Source of the DNA: Babesia bovis T2Bo
Taxonomy: Eukaryota > Apicomplexa > Aconoidasida > Piroplasmida > Babesiidae
Length of the DNA stretch: 64,000 nucleotides
Direction of reading: 5' to 3'
Assembly (NCBI RefSeq): GCF_000165395.2
Contig: NC_010575.1
Location: 1,535,001-1,599,000 of the forward strand
Shown here: positions 45,224 to 54,388 of the stretch, in pieces
Position numbering within the stretch: position 1 is the stretch's first letter
Layout of the letters: each line of letters starts with the position of its first letter
Translations under genes and position numbers: made by a program
The notes under the pieces: generated by a model
Database searches by the model: none
Seen by the model: only the letters and a program-made list of their open reading frames with translations
What the model was told of the DNA's origin: nothing

Positions 45224-45796
45224 ATGAGTCGCGGAAGCTTACTCACTGCAGCTCGTAGGAGCTTGCGCTATCGACTGGGAAGATTGTACAACTCATTTTA
45301 CTACAGTCAAAGTAACAATAAGTACGTCATGCTATTTGTGTTTCCAAGTGTAATTTGGTACACTCGCTTCCGTGCTGACACCAAGTTAGGATATCGTCTT
45401 TATATTTCACCCACTGCTGGCGGGCCTGTTGATTACAAGGAGAAGATTGACAAGGATTCCATTACCAAGTCATCCGACGATTCGTCGGAGCAATCGTCGT
45501 CACTGCTGCTTAACGTGTTGAACTACCTTGATGACACTATTATGGGCATTTGGAGCAGTATCAAGGGTACTAAACCATTGATTGAAGGATTCAAGAATGG
45601 CAAGAAGGTATACCTAAATGATTCTGCAACGGTACAGGATCTCAAGAATGCAGTATACGGCAAGCTGGCGATGGAAAACAAGGACGTGATGGTTGGATGC
45701 AAGGGCCGTATCATGCAAGATGAAGATAATCTGGCACTTGCTACACGTGCCTTTTGTCGCCGTGACCCACGTATTATCCTTTGGAGGGATGCTTAA
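45224..45796 (+). CDS. Conserved protein with ubiquitin-like C-terminal fold candidate
   Basis: A 190-residue single-exon protein. The N-terminus is Arg/Ser/Leu-rich (SRGSLLTAARRSLRYRLGRL), which fits a mitochondrial presequence, then a hydrophobic patch (YVMLFVFPSVIWY). A Ser/Asp-rich linker spans about 80-95. The last 70 residues follow a beta-grasp pattern: KKVYLNDSATVQDLKNAVYG...VMVGCKGRIMQDEDNL. This is pattern likeness only; the GG end of ubiquitin is absent. I do not recognise the protein. Confidence 0.6.
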   Translation: MSRGSLLTAARRSLRYRLGRLYNSFYYSQSNNKYVMLFVFPSVIWYTRFRADTKLGYRLYISPTAGGPVDYKEKIDKDSITKSSDDSSEQSSSLLLNVLNYLDDTIMGIWSSIKGTKPLIEGFKNGKKVYLNDSATVQDLKNAVYGKLAMENKDVMVGCKGRIMQDEDNLALATRAFCRRDPRIILWRDA

Positions 45797-45891
45797 TGGA
45801 GTCTGTGGTATCCAACTGTATTAATATCGTATTTCATTTGTTATATTCTTACTAGAATAGCATTTGGTGTGAATATTTGTTAGACATCAGT

Positions 45892-45981
45892 ATTACCCCC
45901 GGGGTAATGTAAGTAGCGGTGATACACACTGGATGTAGCGCTTATTATTACACCAATATACACATCATGGTATATTAGTGT
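45892..45981. other. Two palindromic elements upstream of the ISCA1-like gene
   Basis: ATTACCCC, one C, then GGGGTAAT at 45892-45908; and ACACCAATATAC (45950-45961) against GTATATTAGTGT (45970-45981), one mismatch, 8-nt loop. They lie between one stop and the next start, so could be 3'-end or promoter elements. Confidence 0.5.
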
Positions 45982-46053
45982 GTAGTTTCTCTGCGCCATG
46001 ACGATAGTTCATATTACTCTATCTTACAGGTGGCGTCATACCGGCGTGATATC

Positions 46054-46697
46054 ATGACAATGTTTCGCTCAATTGGCAACTCTGTAGCAGCGCGCTGTCG
46101 TTATCCAAGATGCATAGCCTTTACTACTCACTCGGATACTTCATTAATCAGGACCCAGAGCATTGCCAATATCTTACCACGGCCTGTTAATGGCCGTGGT
46201 AACCATTTTGTTAATACCTTATCGCATAAATATCCAAGTCGTGCCGTTATCAGCCAGTTTCCAGACACCAGGTGCTACAGTTCCACTGTTGATTTCGAGG
46301 TACGGAGGCATAAGCTTAAACCGCGCAGGAAACAGCTAGTTACGTTATCAGAGAAGGCAGTTGCCAGGCTAAAGGAAATCTGTAATGACCGTAAGTTTCT
46401 ATCTAGATGATATAGATACACGCAGCTTCACGCATAGTTAAACTATTCTTTGTAGTTAAAGGGTGTAATGGCTATTCCTATGAAATGGAAATCGTTGATC
46501 GCAATTCTCTAGACGATATGGATGAGCTCATCAGTGACGATAGTGGTACCAGCGTGCTTGCCATTGAGAACAAGGCTGCGTTCCACATGCTTGGGTGCCA
46601 TATTGATTACGAAATATCGCCATTAGAAGAGGGTTTTGTTTTTAGTAACCCTAATGTCACATCCAAATGTGGATGTGGTCAATCATTTAGATTTTAG
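46054..46697 (+). CDS. A-type iron-sulfur carrier, ISCA1-like, mitochondrial
   Basis: A 202-residue protein from exons 46054-46390 and 46426-46697 with a 35-nt intron. The first 95 residues are a long Arg/Ser-rich presequence (MTMFRSIGNSVAARCRYPR). The carrier domain follows: LSEKAVARLKEIC, KGCNGYSYEM (first Cys ligand) and CGCGQSF (two more). Choosing the acceptor at 46425 and not the later TAG restores the usual spacing between the first helix and GCNG. The gene pairs functionally with the ISA2-like gene at 12594. Confidence 0.88.
46174..46202. other. 11-bp perfect hairpin inside the ISCA1 presequence
   Basis: TTACCACGGCC (46174-46184) pairs with GGCCGTGGTAA (46192-46202) around a 7-nt loop, all within codons for the presequence. 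It could form in the mRNA. Confidence 0.6.
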
Positions 46698-46831
46698 TTA
46701 TCTAGTGGATTTAAGTGACACCACTGGTAATATACTCCGTCAATGCATTATAGATGTATAGTGCCAGAGATTCTATGCATTGCACCAGTGATATCCTAGA
46801 TGTCCATTGCACTGGACATCCAATTGTTAGT

Positions 46832-48437
46832 TTAGCTACTTTCAGATGTTTGAAAGCGCAGGTAATCAATCAGGTCATCAGGGGTACTGAAGCTTAGATT
46901 GCCTACGTCCTTGGGGCACCAAGCATGCTTCTTTAAGCGGCTGGCGTTGCAACCCACGAAAACTACCAACACACCGTCTATTATTTCCATGTCTACTTTA
47001 TCACTAGGTTCTATGCCATCTTTAACCCTGGTATAGTAAAAATGATAAACGTCCTCCAGGTGTAGTAGTCCATCTGCCACAGCGCCAAATGGATATATGT
47101 CCACCAATCTAGGGTCAGTTAGCTCCCGAGAGATAGTTACATCGAATATAGCGTTTGGAGTGTCTATATTGAGTATGGGCACACTGAACTGCTTCAGTAG
47201 TGTGACTAATCTATGCGCATCCTTTGCCATGAACTCAAAGTTTTCATGAACAAACAGCTGTTCGATACAAACTAGTTCGTGTTCCAACACGAAGCATCGT
47301 AGTTGGTAGTGGTTGTTGAAGTGACGACCTGGCAGTAGAGTCAAATGGGAACTGCCCTGTGCCCGATCATGCCAATAGGTAGATGACTTGAGCTGCATTA
47401 ATAGTTCCCTAGGGAAGATGATATATCGATCAATATACCTACCTCACATTACTGCATTCTATAGTGTAGTTAGTGACCCATAGGGCGTCATCCAGGTACG
47501 TACCGTTGACACAGGGCACTACGGAACCGTAGTTGTCAATACTGGTACGTAGTTCATCGGTAAATGTTTTTATAACTTCCCAATTAAACTGTTCCATGTC
47601 AGCCTCGCTATCAGTCAGTTCATTGTCCGATGGGTAGCTGGATGTATCAGTGTCTGATTCTATACTGGAATAGGATATGTTATCGGTACCCGGTGGGAAT
47701 ACCATGCGATCTGATGTAAGGTACCTCAGGACTTCTTTGTCCAGCAACATCCGATGACTTGGTATGCGCATATGCTTTAGACTCGTGGTACCTAGAGTCT
47801 CGCTTGCAGATTGGTGGCCTTGTGGAAGTGCCAGTGGTAAGCCGAATTCCACAGTGTAGGAAGCACTCACCCAGTGCCACAATATATATAATCGAGACTC
47901 CAGTGGCGCTATGTAATATGCACTTGTCTCGTTGAAACTGTGTGCCTGGATCAGTTCCAGCAATTGGGTCCTAGCATCACGATCTACTTTTAATGAGCCG
48001 AAGCCTGTGCCATGAGCCCATTGTGAGAAGTGGTCCCATGCAGTGACTCCTGGTGGACAGGGTGGGAATTGCGTGGCCTCTGTTGGTGTGATATCGAGGT
48101 AGTTGGTCTCCAGGTCGTATGATAACGTCGCTGTGGCATATAATGTATGATTATGGTACCCACCTCGTATTAATGAAAAGTGTAGACCTTCCACTGGCAG
48201 CTGTCCATTGTCCAGGGGCTTAGTGTTACCAGCAAAGATAATGAACCTAATATCGCCACTCAGATGTTTTACCCAGGAGTGAGTGTCTATGTCAGTTACT
48301 CCATTTATCCCTAACCTGTTGTTATCAATGATAACACCCCTTGAAGTCTTGAGTCGTAATATAGCCTGGCTTCCACGGCACAATGCTGTGATGAATCCCG
48401 TCCTCAGGGGGCATCCGATTCCCACGGATTCATACAT
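46832..48437 (-). CDS. CDC123: CDC123 family eIF2-assembly factor with long N-terminal extension
   Basis: A 523-residue protein from exons 48437-47443 and 47408-46832 with a 34-nt intron. The CDC123 part begins near residue 215: an acidic stretch (SSIESDTDTSSYPSDNELTDSEAD), then FNWEVIKTFTDEL, GSVVPCVNGTYLDDALW, YQLRCFVLEHELVCIEQ and VDIYPFGAVADGLLHLEDV, the ATP-grasp-like metal and ATP site. CDC123 helps build the eIF2 trimer. The first 200 residues do not match the family and carry no motif I know; they may be a fused domain or include an unspotted gene boundary. Confidence 0.82.
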
Positions 48438-48531
48438 TTGTTGGATGCGATCTCTGGCAGTTTATTAAATCTTGACACCAATACATCTAATGACACAATA
48501 GATAGCCCATAGTGTCTAAATCAATGATCTA

Positions 48532-48863
48532 ATGGAGAAATTTCCATTCTATAACACAGAGCCTAAGGCCAGGCTCGCGAAGTTAAGGGAGCACTTTAAC
48601 AAATTTGAAGAGGAATCTAGCTCAATAACGGTAAGTGTGCCTTAGGAGTGACTCTAGTAGCTCTCCTGCCCAAAATAACGCTAATTGTGCTTACACATTT
48701 ACAGATAGAGCAGGAGCTCCAGAAGTATCGCGATAACATTACTCAGGCACTGAACACAGTCATATCGGATAAACAAGTGCTCATTAAATGCGGTGATAAG
48801 CTGTTATTAGAAGTAGATTCGGGGTGTGTCAAGGAGTTGTTGGAACACATAAAGGATGTGTGA
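48532..48863 (+). CDS. Small coiled-coil protein, unknown
   Basis: An 85-residue protein from exons 48532-48630 and 48705-48863 with a 74-nt intron. Two amphipathic helices are predicted (ARLAKLREHFNKFEEE and IEQELQKYRDNITQALNTVI) and then a short compact end with VLIKCGDKLLLEV. Such size and shape suit a small subunit of a larger complex. I do not recognise the family. It diverges from CDC123. Confidence 0.55.
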
Positions 48864-48988
48864 TCACTGTCAAGGAACATAACTTATCGCACTAGACACT
48901 AGTTAAGGAAATAGAATACTACTTCGCGTTACTAATCCATATTGTACACGTCCATTAGCCACGATTAAGTTACGTAGTATAGAAAATT

Positions 48989-51166
48989 TCAATTACTAGG
49001 GCCCAGCATGGACTTCATGCTGATGACGTTTGTCGCGAGTATTAGCGTCTGCTCACCACGTTTCTGATTCAACGCTGCTATAGCAGCGATCTCACCAAGG
49101 GTTACACCACCCAGGAAACCAAGTAGTTTACAATGTGACCTCCCTGTTGGATTCCCCGGTAGTACACTCTTCTGCCTTAATACTGCCACGGGGCAGTCTA
49201 GTAGCCGCAAATCGGCTTCAACGGATGATACATTACGAGCCAGGATTATTAGCTGGAACAGCCTTACAGATATTGGGGCGTACCCCCCGAAAATAGATGC
49301 GTAATCCGCAGTTGCGTTCTCACGATCGACTAGTAGGTTTAATTTCTTACAAAGGCGAGCCCACCTAAGCCCATCAGGCGAATCGTTTATGCGAATGAGT
49401 CCCATGGTTTCCAGTTTGTGCAGTGTCATCAGTTGACAAAAGCCATACTGGTCCACTATAGCGCGCTTTATGCTTTGCAACTCACTTGACTTAACTCCAT
49501 CCCTGGTTTGACTGAGCAGTATAAGTAGCCTGTAAACCTGGGTTACATCCACGTTCCAATAAATCAAATCAAGAAACAGTTGTACACATGGGTCCGAGGG
49601 TTTATTGAATATCTTGGCCGTGAGTGAAGCTATTTTTGAGTCATCAGGCTTTATATCAGTTGCCGACTGTAAGATGGAGTCCTCCAGCTGGTGGAGCAGC
49701 TGCATACAGTCACCGCTTATTAACGAATTCATCCACGACATCATGTTAACGTGTATAGATAGCTCTGAATGCTCCTTTTGCAAGTTTTTAAATTTTTTAA
49801 CGAATGCTCCCATCTCATCAAGAGTTGCAAGGTCACCCCTCTCGTAGCCCTTGTGGACCTGCAGCGCACGTTGGTGGAGATGTTTACCGACCTCGCTATA
49901 GTTTAGCCACCTTATTTCACGGTACAGTGAAGACCTCAGGGGTACCACTGTTGTATCAGGAAATAAAGTACCAAAGTTACTGCGATATTGCTCCAGGATA
50001 CCTGAAGCGTCCCCAACGGAGCCGTCAACTACACCCAACGGGCATTGCAACGATCCGTTGGTTATCCCAAAGACGTTGTCCAGCAGGCCTTCATAGGTTA
50101 CATTGAGGCACATGGGCGTGACCATGTCAACACGACGGTCTATTATAACCGCCTCGTCGATGGTGCCGGACTGCTTGAGTAACTTCATGCGGCGTTGGGT
50201 ATCCAGGTTAACAGTGGCAGACGGGTCTTCGTCAGTACCTGATGTGGGCATATCAGTCAACAAACGTTGATTGCGTAGCTCGCGGGTCAAAAATGGCATA
50301 TCTGAAGATACCGAAGAATGCTTAGTACTGTTGACTATCAATTCAGCTGCGCAGTCACGTCTGGATTTGATCAGTATTTCACCACTGAACCTTGCCAAGT
50401 GGCCGAGGCATGTCAACAGATTAATGGCACCGTCCAGTATTCGGCTTTCAAGGTGTTCCACGGCCTTGGCGAAGAACCATGAGGCCATGGGATCGCCTTC
50501 CATATAGAACGACTCCATGGACCTACTTATAAACATGGATAAAGCACATGATTCTAGTGGCGCCATATGTACATTACAGTCAAATAGATGTACTATTCGG
50601 TTACCCGTCTGCTTGCCAATACCGCGCACTACAGTGAAGTCCTTTCTTAAAACACCCTGTAGGACGTCGGGGAACATCTCCGATGCGCCAGGCAGGCATA
50701 ACACGAAGCACTCGCTCCTGTCATAGGACATCACAGCCTTTAAAATGCCAGCATCCTCAAACGTTGGGCGTATTAAATATATCTGTTGCGATTTAGTGGT
50801 ATCCTCAGAGCGCTCCCTGCGATTTGGCGGCTCCGTCTGTATTAAGTCAATGGATTTCAATCCGATATCCAGTAGGCTACCGTTAAGAAATAGGTGATCT
50901 ACCAATTCTTTTACATCGCTAGTACACTGGAGGCATATGGCACAATTGTCGTTAGCGAGTGACCGAATCAACTGTTCCACATCATGTCTTACGGAGTCAT
51001 ATCCCTGGGTTGATGCAGTGCCTTTTTCACTAGATTCCGTGCTTCTAGCATCGTTAGGTCTACCTGATGATTGACTGGCTTTATTCCTTATATGGGTAAT
51101 AACCTTTTTTATTGACGAAAGAAACTCCACCCTGCCGTCTGCGGCAACCTGGTCCACTAACGACAT
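48989..51166 (-). CDS. VPS33: VPS33, Sec1/Munc18 protein of HOPS/CORVET
   Basis: A 725-residue SM protein that guides SNARE assembly at late endosomes, vacuole or rhoptry/microneme routes. The first ATG is 51166; the frame is open above it only from a GTG. Diagnostic stretches are IDRRVDMVTPMCLNVTYEGLLDNVFGI (the region typical of VPS33) and the C-terminal FLGGVTLGEIAAIAAL...ILATNVI. Length is a little above the human form. Confidence 0.9.
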   Translation of the reverse strand: MSLVDQVAADGRVEFLSSIKKVITHIRNKASQSSGRPNDARSTESSEKGTASTQGYDSVRHDVEQLIRSLANDNCAICLQCTSDVKELVDHLFLNGSLLDIGLKSIDLIQTEPPNRRERSEDTTKSQQIYLIRPTFEDAGILKAVMSYDRSECFVLCLPGASEMFPDVLQGVLRKDFTVVRGIGKQTGNRIVHLFDCNVHMAPLESCALSMFISRSMESFYMEGDPMASWFFAKAVEHLESRILDGAINLLTCLGHLARFSGEILIKSRRDCAAELIVNSTKHSSVSSDMPFLTRELRNQRLLTDMPTSGTDEDPSATVNLDTQRRMKLLKQSGTIDEAVIIDRRVDMVTPMCLNVTYEGLLDNVFGITNGSLQCPLGVVDGSVGDASGILEQYRSNFGTLFPDTTVVPLRSSLYREIRWLNYSEVGKHLHQRALQVHKGYERGDLATLDEMGAFVKKFKNLQKEHSELSIHVNMMSWMNSLISGDCMQLLHQLEDSILQSATDIKPDDSKIASLTAKIFNKPSDPCVQLFLDLIYWNVDVTQVYRLLILLSQTRDGVKSSELQSIKRAIVDQYGFCQLMTLHKLETMGLIRINDSPDGLRWARLCKKLNLLVDRENATADYASIFGGYAPISVRLFQLIILARNVSSVEADLRLLDCPVAVLRQKSVLPGNPTGRSHCKLLGFLGGVTLGEIAAIAALNQKRGEQTLILATNVISMKSMLGPSN

Positions 51167-51430
51167 TGGATTCCAATGGTAACTGATACACACCTGGTTT
51201 GTACTAGTTCCATACTCAAACCAGAGTGATTTTAAAGTGTTATGCGTGATTAATATGCCATGCCCAACCTAATGGGCTGGATCAGTTACACAATATAATG
51301 GACATTGAGATCAAGGCGTACATTACACTTGTTTTAATACACCTTGGAGTTGGTACTGTCTAACTGTGTTCCCATCTATAATCTTCAGGTCTCTACTTTC
51401 TATGGGCACTAACACCGGAACGCGTTATAA

Positions 51431-51740
51431 ATGCCTATGGAATCACATATTACCCATCGAAGTACGTTGTGGCAACTTGGCAATATATGTTATAGGCACT
51501 GGGCAGTTGCTTTACCTGCATCTTTGATTATCATCGGGCTAACAGCTGCTTTTTACAGTTACTTTAGTGAACGGTCAATGCTACCACCGCTGAATTCAAG
51601 AACTGCGTTCGTAGGTAATAATTCTGTTATGCGTTATAATCGTGCCAGATCCCGTTGTACAACTTGAAAGTGAAGTGCAGAAAAGGAAACCACTGTATGA
51701 TATACCACTGGAAGTTGTAAACCAGAAACTTTATCAATAG
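51431..51740 (+). CDS. Small single-TM protein, unknown
   Basis: A 91-residue protein from exons 51431-51614 and 51649-51740 with a 34-nt intron. One TM helix (WAVALPASLIIIGLTAAFYS, about residues 24-43) is preceded by a short His/Arg-bearing N-terminus and followed by a charged tail (QLESEVQKRKPLYDIPLEV). There is no signal peptide. It has the look of a small organelle-complex subunit. The stop codon lies inside the hairpin at 51735-51800. Confidence 0.55.
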
Positions 51741-51800
51741 GCACTGTTTCGGGAGATATCTATATAAATCCCGAGACCATGTAATCAGGAGTGCCTATTG
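51735..51800. terminator. Nested hairpin at the 3' end of the small TM gene
   Basis: Outer arms CAATAGGCACT (51735-51745) and AGTGCCTATTG (51790-51800) match over 11 bp and include the stop codon. Inner arms TCGGGA (51749-51754) and TCCCGA (51769-51774) add 6 bp. Probably a 3'-end RNA structure. Confidence 0.6.
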
Positions 51801-51858
51801 GCTAGTATAATAAATTGCTATATGTACAACTGTGGCATTCAATAATTATGAATGCATT

Positions 51859-51931
51859 AGTAAAAGAGTGACTACATGTGAATTGACTACCGATGCTTAC
51901 AAAACATCGGTGATGTGGCATCTCTTTTACT
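51859..51931. terminator. Nested hairpin at the 3' end of the first OTU gene
   Basis: Outer arms AGTAAAAGAG (51859-51868) and CTCTTTTACT (51922-51931), 10 bp, and inner arms ACCGATG (51889-51895) and CATCGGT (51905-51911), 7 bp. The right arm covers the stop of the leftward OTU gene, mirroring the structure at 51735-51800. Confidence 0.6.
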
Positions 51932-52886
51932 GAGCTGCAAGTTGACGTATCAACTTAGGGCATCCGTCAATAGAAAACATACTTCTAATGGGCTGCCCCT
52001 TATTCGACGTTGCATTTTGTATTATACCCGCAGCATCAAAGTGCGTCATAACGTGGTAGTACAACAACAGAACTGGGCGTTGTTCGTTATCAGGCCTTGA
52101 GCCTACAAACCTCTGGATCTTAGTCTGGTCACTAAAGAAGAGGTATATGTCCATGTTAAAAATATCGGCCATGGTATCGATATCCTCATAGGAACCCCAA
52201 CTGTAAGGGTTCTGCACCTGAGATAGCATGGCGTATAGCCTTTTGGCAATATCAAGCAAATCGCCATTTTGTCTTATTTCTCTTAGGATTTTGGTAGGTC
52301 CCCACCTGATGTCGCCGAAATCTTGAGTGCCTTCTACGTTGGAGAGTACTTCCAATTTTCCAACTAGTTCCGATACGTCCCAGAATGGTAATGCATTTTC
52401 ATTGTGAGGGTCTACACCAATGAACCTTACCGCAATTATTCTGCGCAAGTCGCCAACAGTGTAGTAAGTATCCTGGAATTGCATATCATCTAAAGACAGT
52501 GATACCGCAGCCGGCAAGTTAGTCAGTTTGAGTTGAAGCGTATCCCGTGAAACCTTGTGGTCACGAAGAATACCCGATACTGCGTTGAATAGGCAATTAC
52601 CATCAGCGCCATAGTTTTTCCTACATACAACCATGTTTTGCTTTAGTAACATATTATCCCATATGGGATTTACACGGTTCCATGATGAGTACCTAGTGCA
52701 GGGGTGGGATTTACCCAAGTGCTGGGCATTGCTAGGCTTTGGTTGTACAGGATCACGATTGTTTTTGAACGCGTTTAGTATATCACTCCATCCAGTTCCA
52801 GTTGACCTGTTGGTGTAGACAACGCCAGGAATCAACCAGGAAAACGCAGTACAAAAAATAAACCAAGAATTAAATACACGATACAT
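51927..52886 (-). CDS. OTU-family cysteine protease with signal peptide (1)
   Basis: A 319-residue deubiquitinase-type protease. It opens with a hydrophobic signal (FIFCTAFSWLIPGVVYT). The OTU nucleophile motif is GADGNCLFNAVS (about residue 95; Asp and Cys in place), and the catalytic His is in VMTHFDAAG near residue 285. A predicted secretory start on an OTU protease points to the apicoplast route or to export. It stands head to tail with a second OTU gene at 52991-54072. Confidence 0.82.
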   Translation of the reverse strand: MYRVFNSWFIFCTAFSWLIPGVVYTNRSTGTGWSDILNAFKNNRDPVQPKPSNAQHLGKSHPCTRYSSWNRVNPIWDNMLLKQNMVVCRKNYGADGNCLFNAVSGILRDHKVSRDTLQLKLTNLPAAVSLSLDDMQFQDTYYTVGDLRRIIAVRFIGVDPHNENALPFWDVSELVGKLEVLSNVEGTQDFGDIRWGPTKILREIRQNGDLLDIAKRLYAMLSQVQNPYSWGSYEDIDTMADIFNMDIYLFFSDQTKIQRFVGSRPDNEQRPVLLLYYHVMTHFDAAGIIQNATSNKGQPIRSMFSIDGCPKLIRQLAAQ

Positions 52887-52990
52887 GATTACAACGATTA
52901 GATAGCGTCTATCATTATTGTATAACGGCCTTTAAAGGAGCTAGACATTAAGCTAGCACCTAAGCGCGCCATACACACACTAGTGGTTTA

Positions 52991-54072
52991 CTAAATGGGC
53001 TTATCGTTGTCGCCCAGCATTATTGCTAGGGCTACAGGTATGTCCTGTGCCATTATTAACGACACGGGTCGTGCAACCTCTGGTTTATCCTCTGTACATA
53101 CGTCTACTAGTCCCGCAAGGTTGAAGTGGCGCATGCCCTATGAGTGTGTTGGACATATAGATTACAACTTACTTCGTAATTAGTCAATAGTGCGAAATGG
53201 ATAACTTGGCCCGGGTGGGAAAATAAGCTACTAACGACGGCAGTTACCTCGTTAAGGAAAATTAGCTTGAATTGGAATAGATCCTGGAAGAGGATAATGT
53301 CGATGTTGCTTCCAAAGACCTTGTCATGCCTCGCCTTTATCTCCCGGTGTATTTGGGAAGCAATTTCCATGGCGTTGTCACCAGTTAGGTCCTTTCTCTT
53401 ACCTAAAATGTCAACGCCGTTCAATACCTCCAGTAGATTTTCGTCATCCTGAGACGCGTCATTTTGTCTCTTGAACTCTTCCATCATCGTTAACTTGTCG
53501 TGGAACAGCGCCGGGTCGAAGTGTTGTACTGATGCTGGACTGTCAGGGTCTATACCAACCAAACCAGCCAGTGAAAACTTCATGAGGTCTTCTGGAGTGT
53601 AGTAGTCATCTTGAGGTCGATATTCTTTAACCAGCTCCACCAGGTGCTTGTCGTAATTTTCATTCATGAAGTGTCTCAAACGGTCAGCTGTCATTCCGGA
53701 TAACCTGAAACCAGCTGCCAGGGTGTTGAATAGGCATTTTCCATCACCCCGTACCGCATAAGTGGCATAGTCCATCCCATAGAATGCAAATCTTTGGTGC
53801 AATGCATACTGTACATCGGGGTATGTCCACGGATGCTCAAGTGGTGGACGCTTGCATACCCTGTGGTTTATTGCACGCCATAGGTATAAACTCCTCGCGA
53901 GCGTATTTCGATCCATTGTATGCATTTTGTCGAACTGTTTGCCATTTGCTTCCAAATCTAATGGCGTTCTAGAGTTCACGTCAAACACTTGATCAACGGT
54001 TAACGGGTTCCATCGTGGAACACCTAACACAAACGCAATCTGCGCCCAAATAATAGCGACTACAAACATCAT
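52991..54072 (-). CDS. OTU-family cysteine protease with signal peptide (2)
   Basis: A 348-residue paralog from exons 54072-53173 and 53137-52991 with a 35-nt intron. Signal peptide MMFVVAIIWAQIAFVLG. The nucleophile motif is VRGDGKCLFNTLA (about residue 110). The catalytic His (MRHFNLAG) lies in the second exon, so without splicing the enzyme would look dead. The tail runs on past the His by about 40 residues. Sequence likeness to the first OTU gene is low outside the active-site blocks. Confidence 0.8.
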
Positions 54073-54388
54073 AATTACACATTAAAAGGCCAGATATAAA
54101 AGTGATGAGCGTTATATAGGGTAAACGATCTGTATGTTACAACTGGGTTAATGCCCAGTAGTTAATTACTTATATGATTAATAACGTGTTTAAGTAAAGT
54201 TCGAAAACACTTCATTTGGTGAATTTTCATTACATATTTTCCCCATTCTAAGATTTCTAGCTGCACTGCGCAGAATCATCGACTCAAAGTGACACGTGAT
54301 ATTAGATGTGACCGTGAGTTCGAGATGTTAGTTATCAATGGGAGCAACAGCATCTCTGACATACGATGATACATATGATAATAGATGA
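54073..54388. other. Intergenic
   Basis: 316 nt between two leftward genes, AT-rich. Nothing seen beyond presumed 3' end and promoter. Confidence 0.45.
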
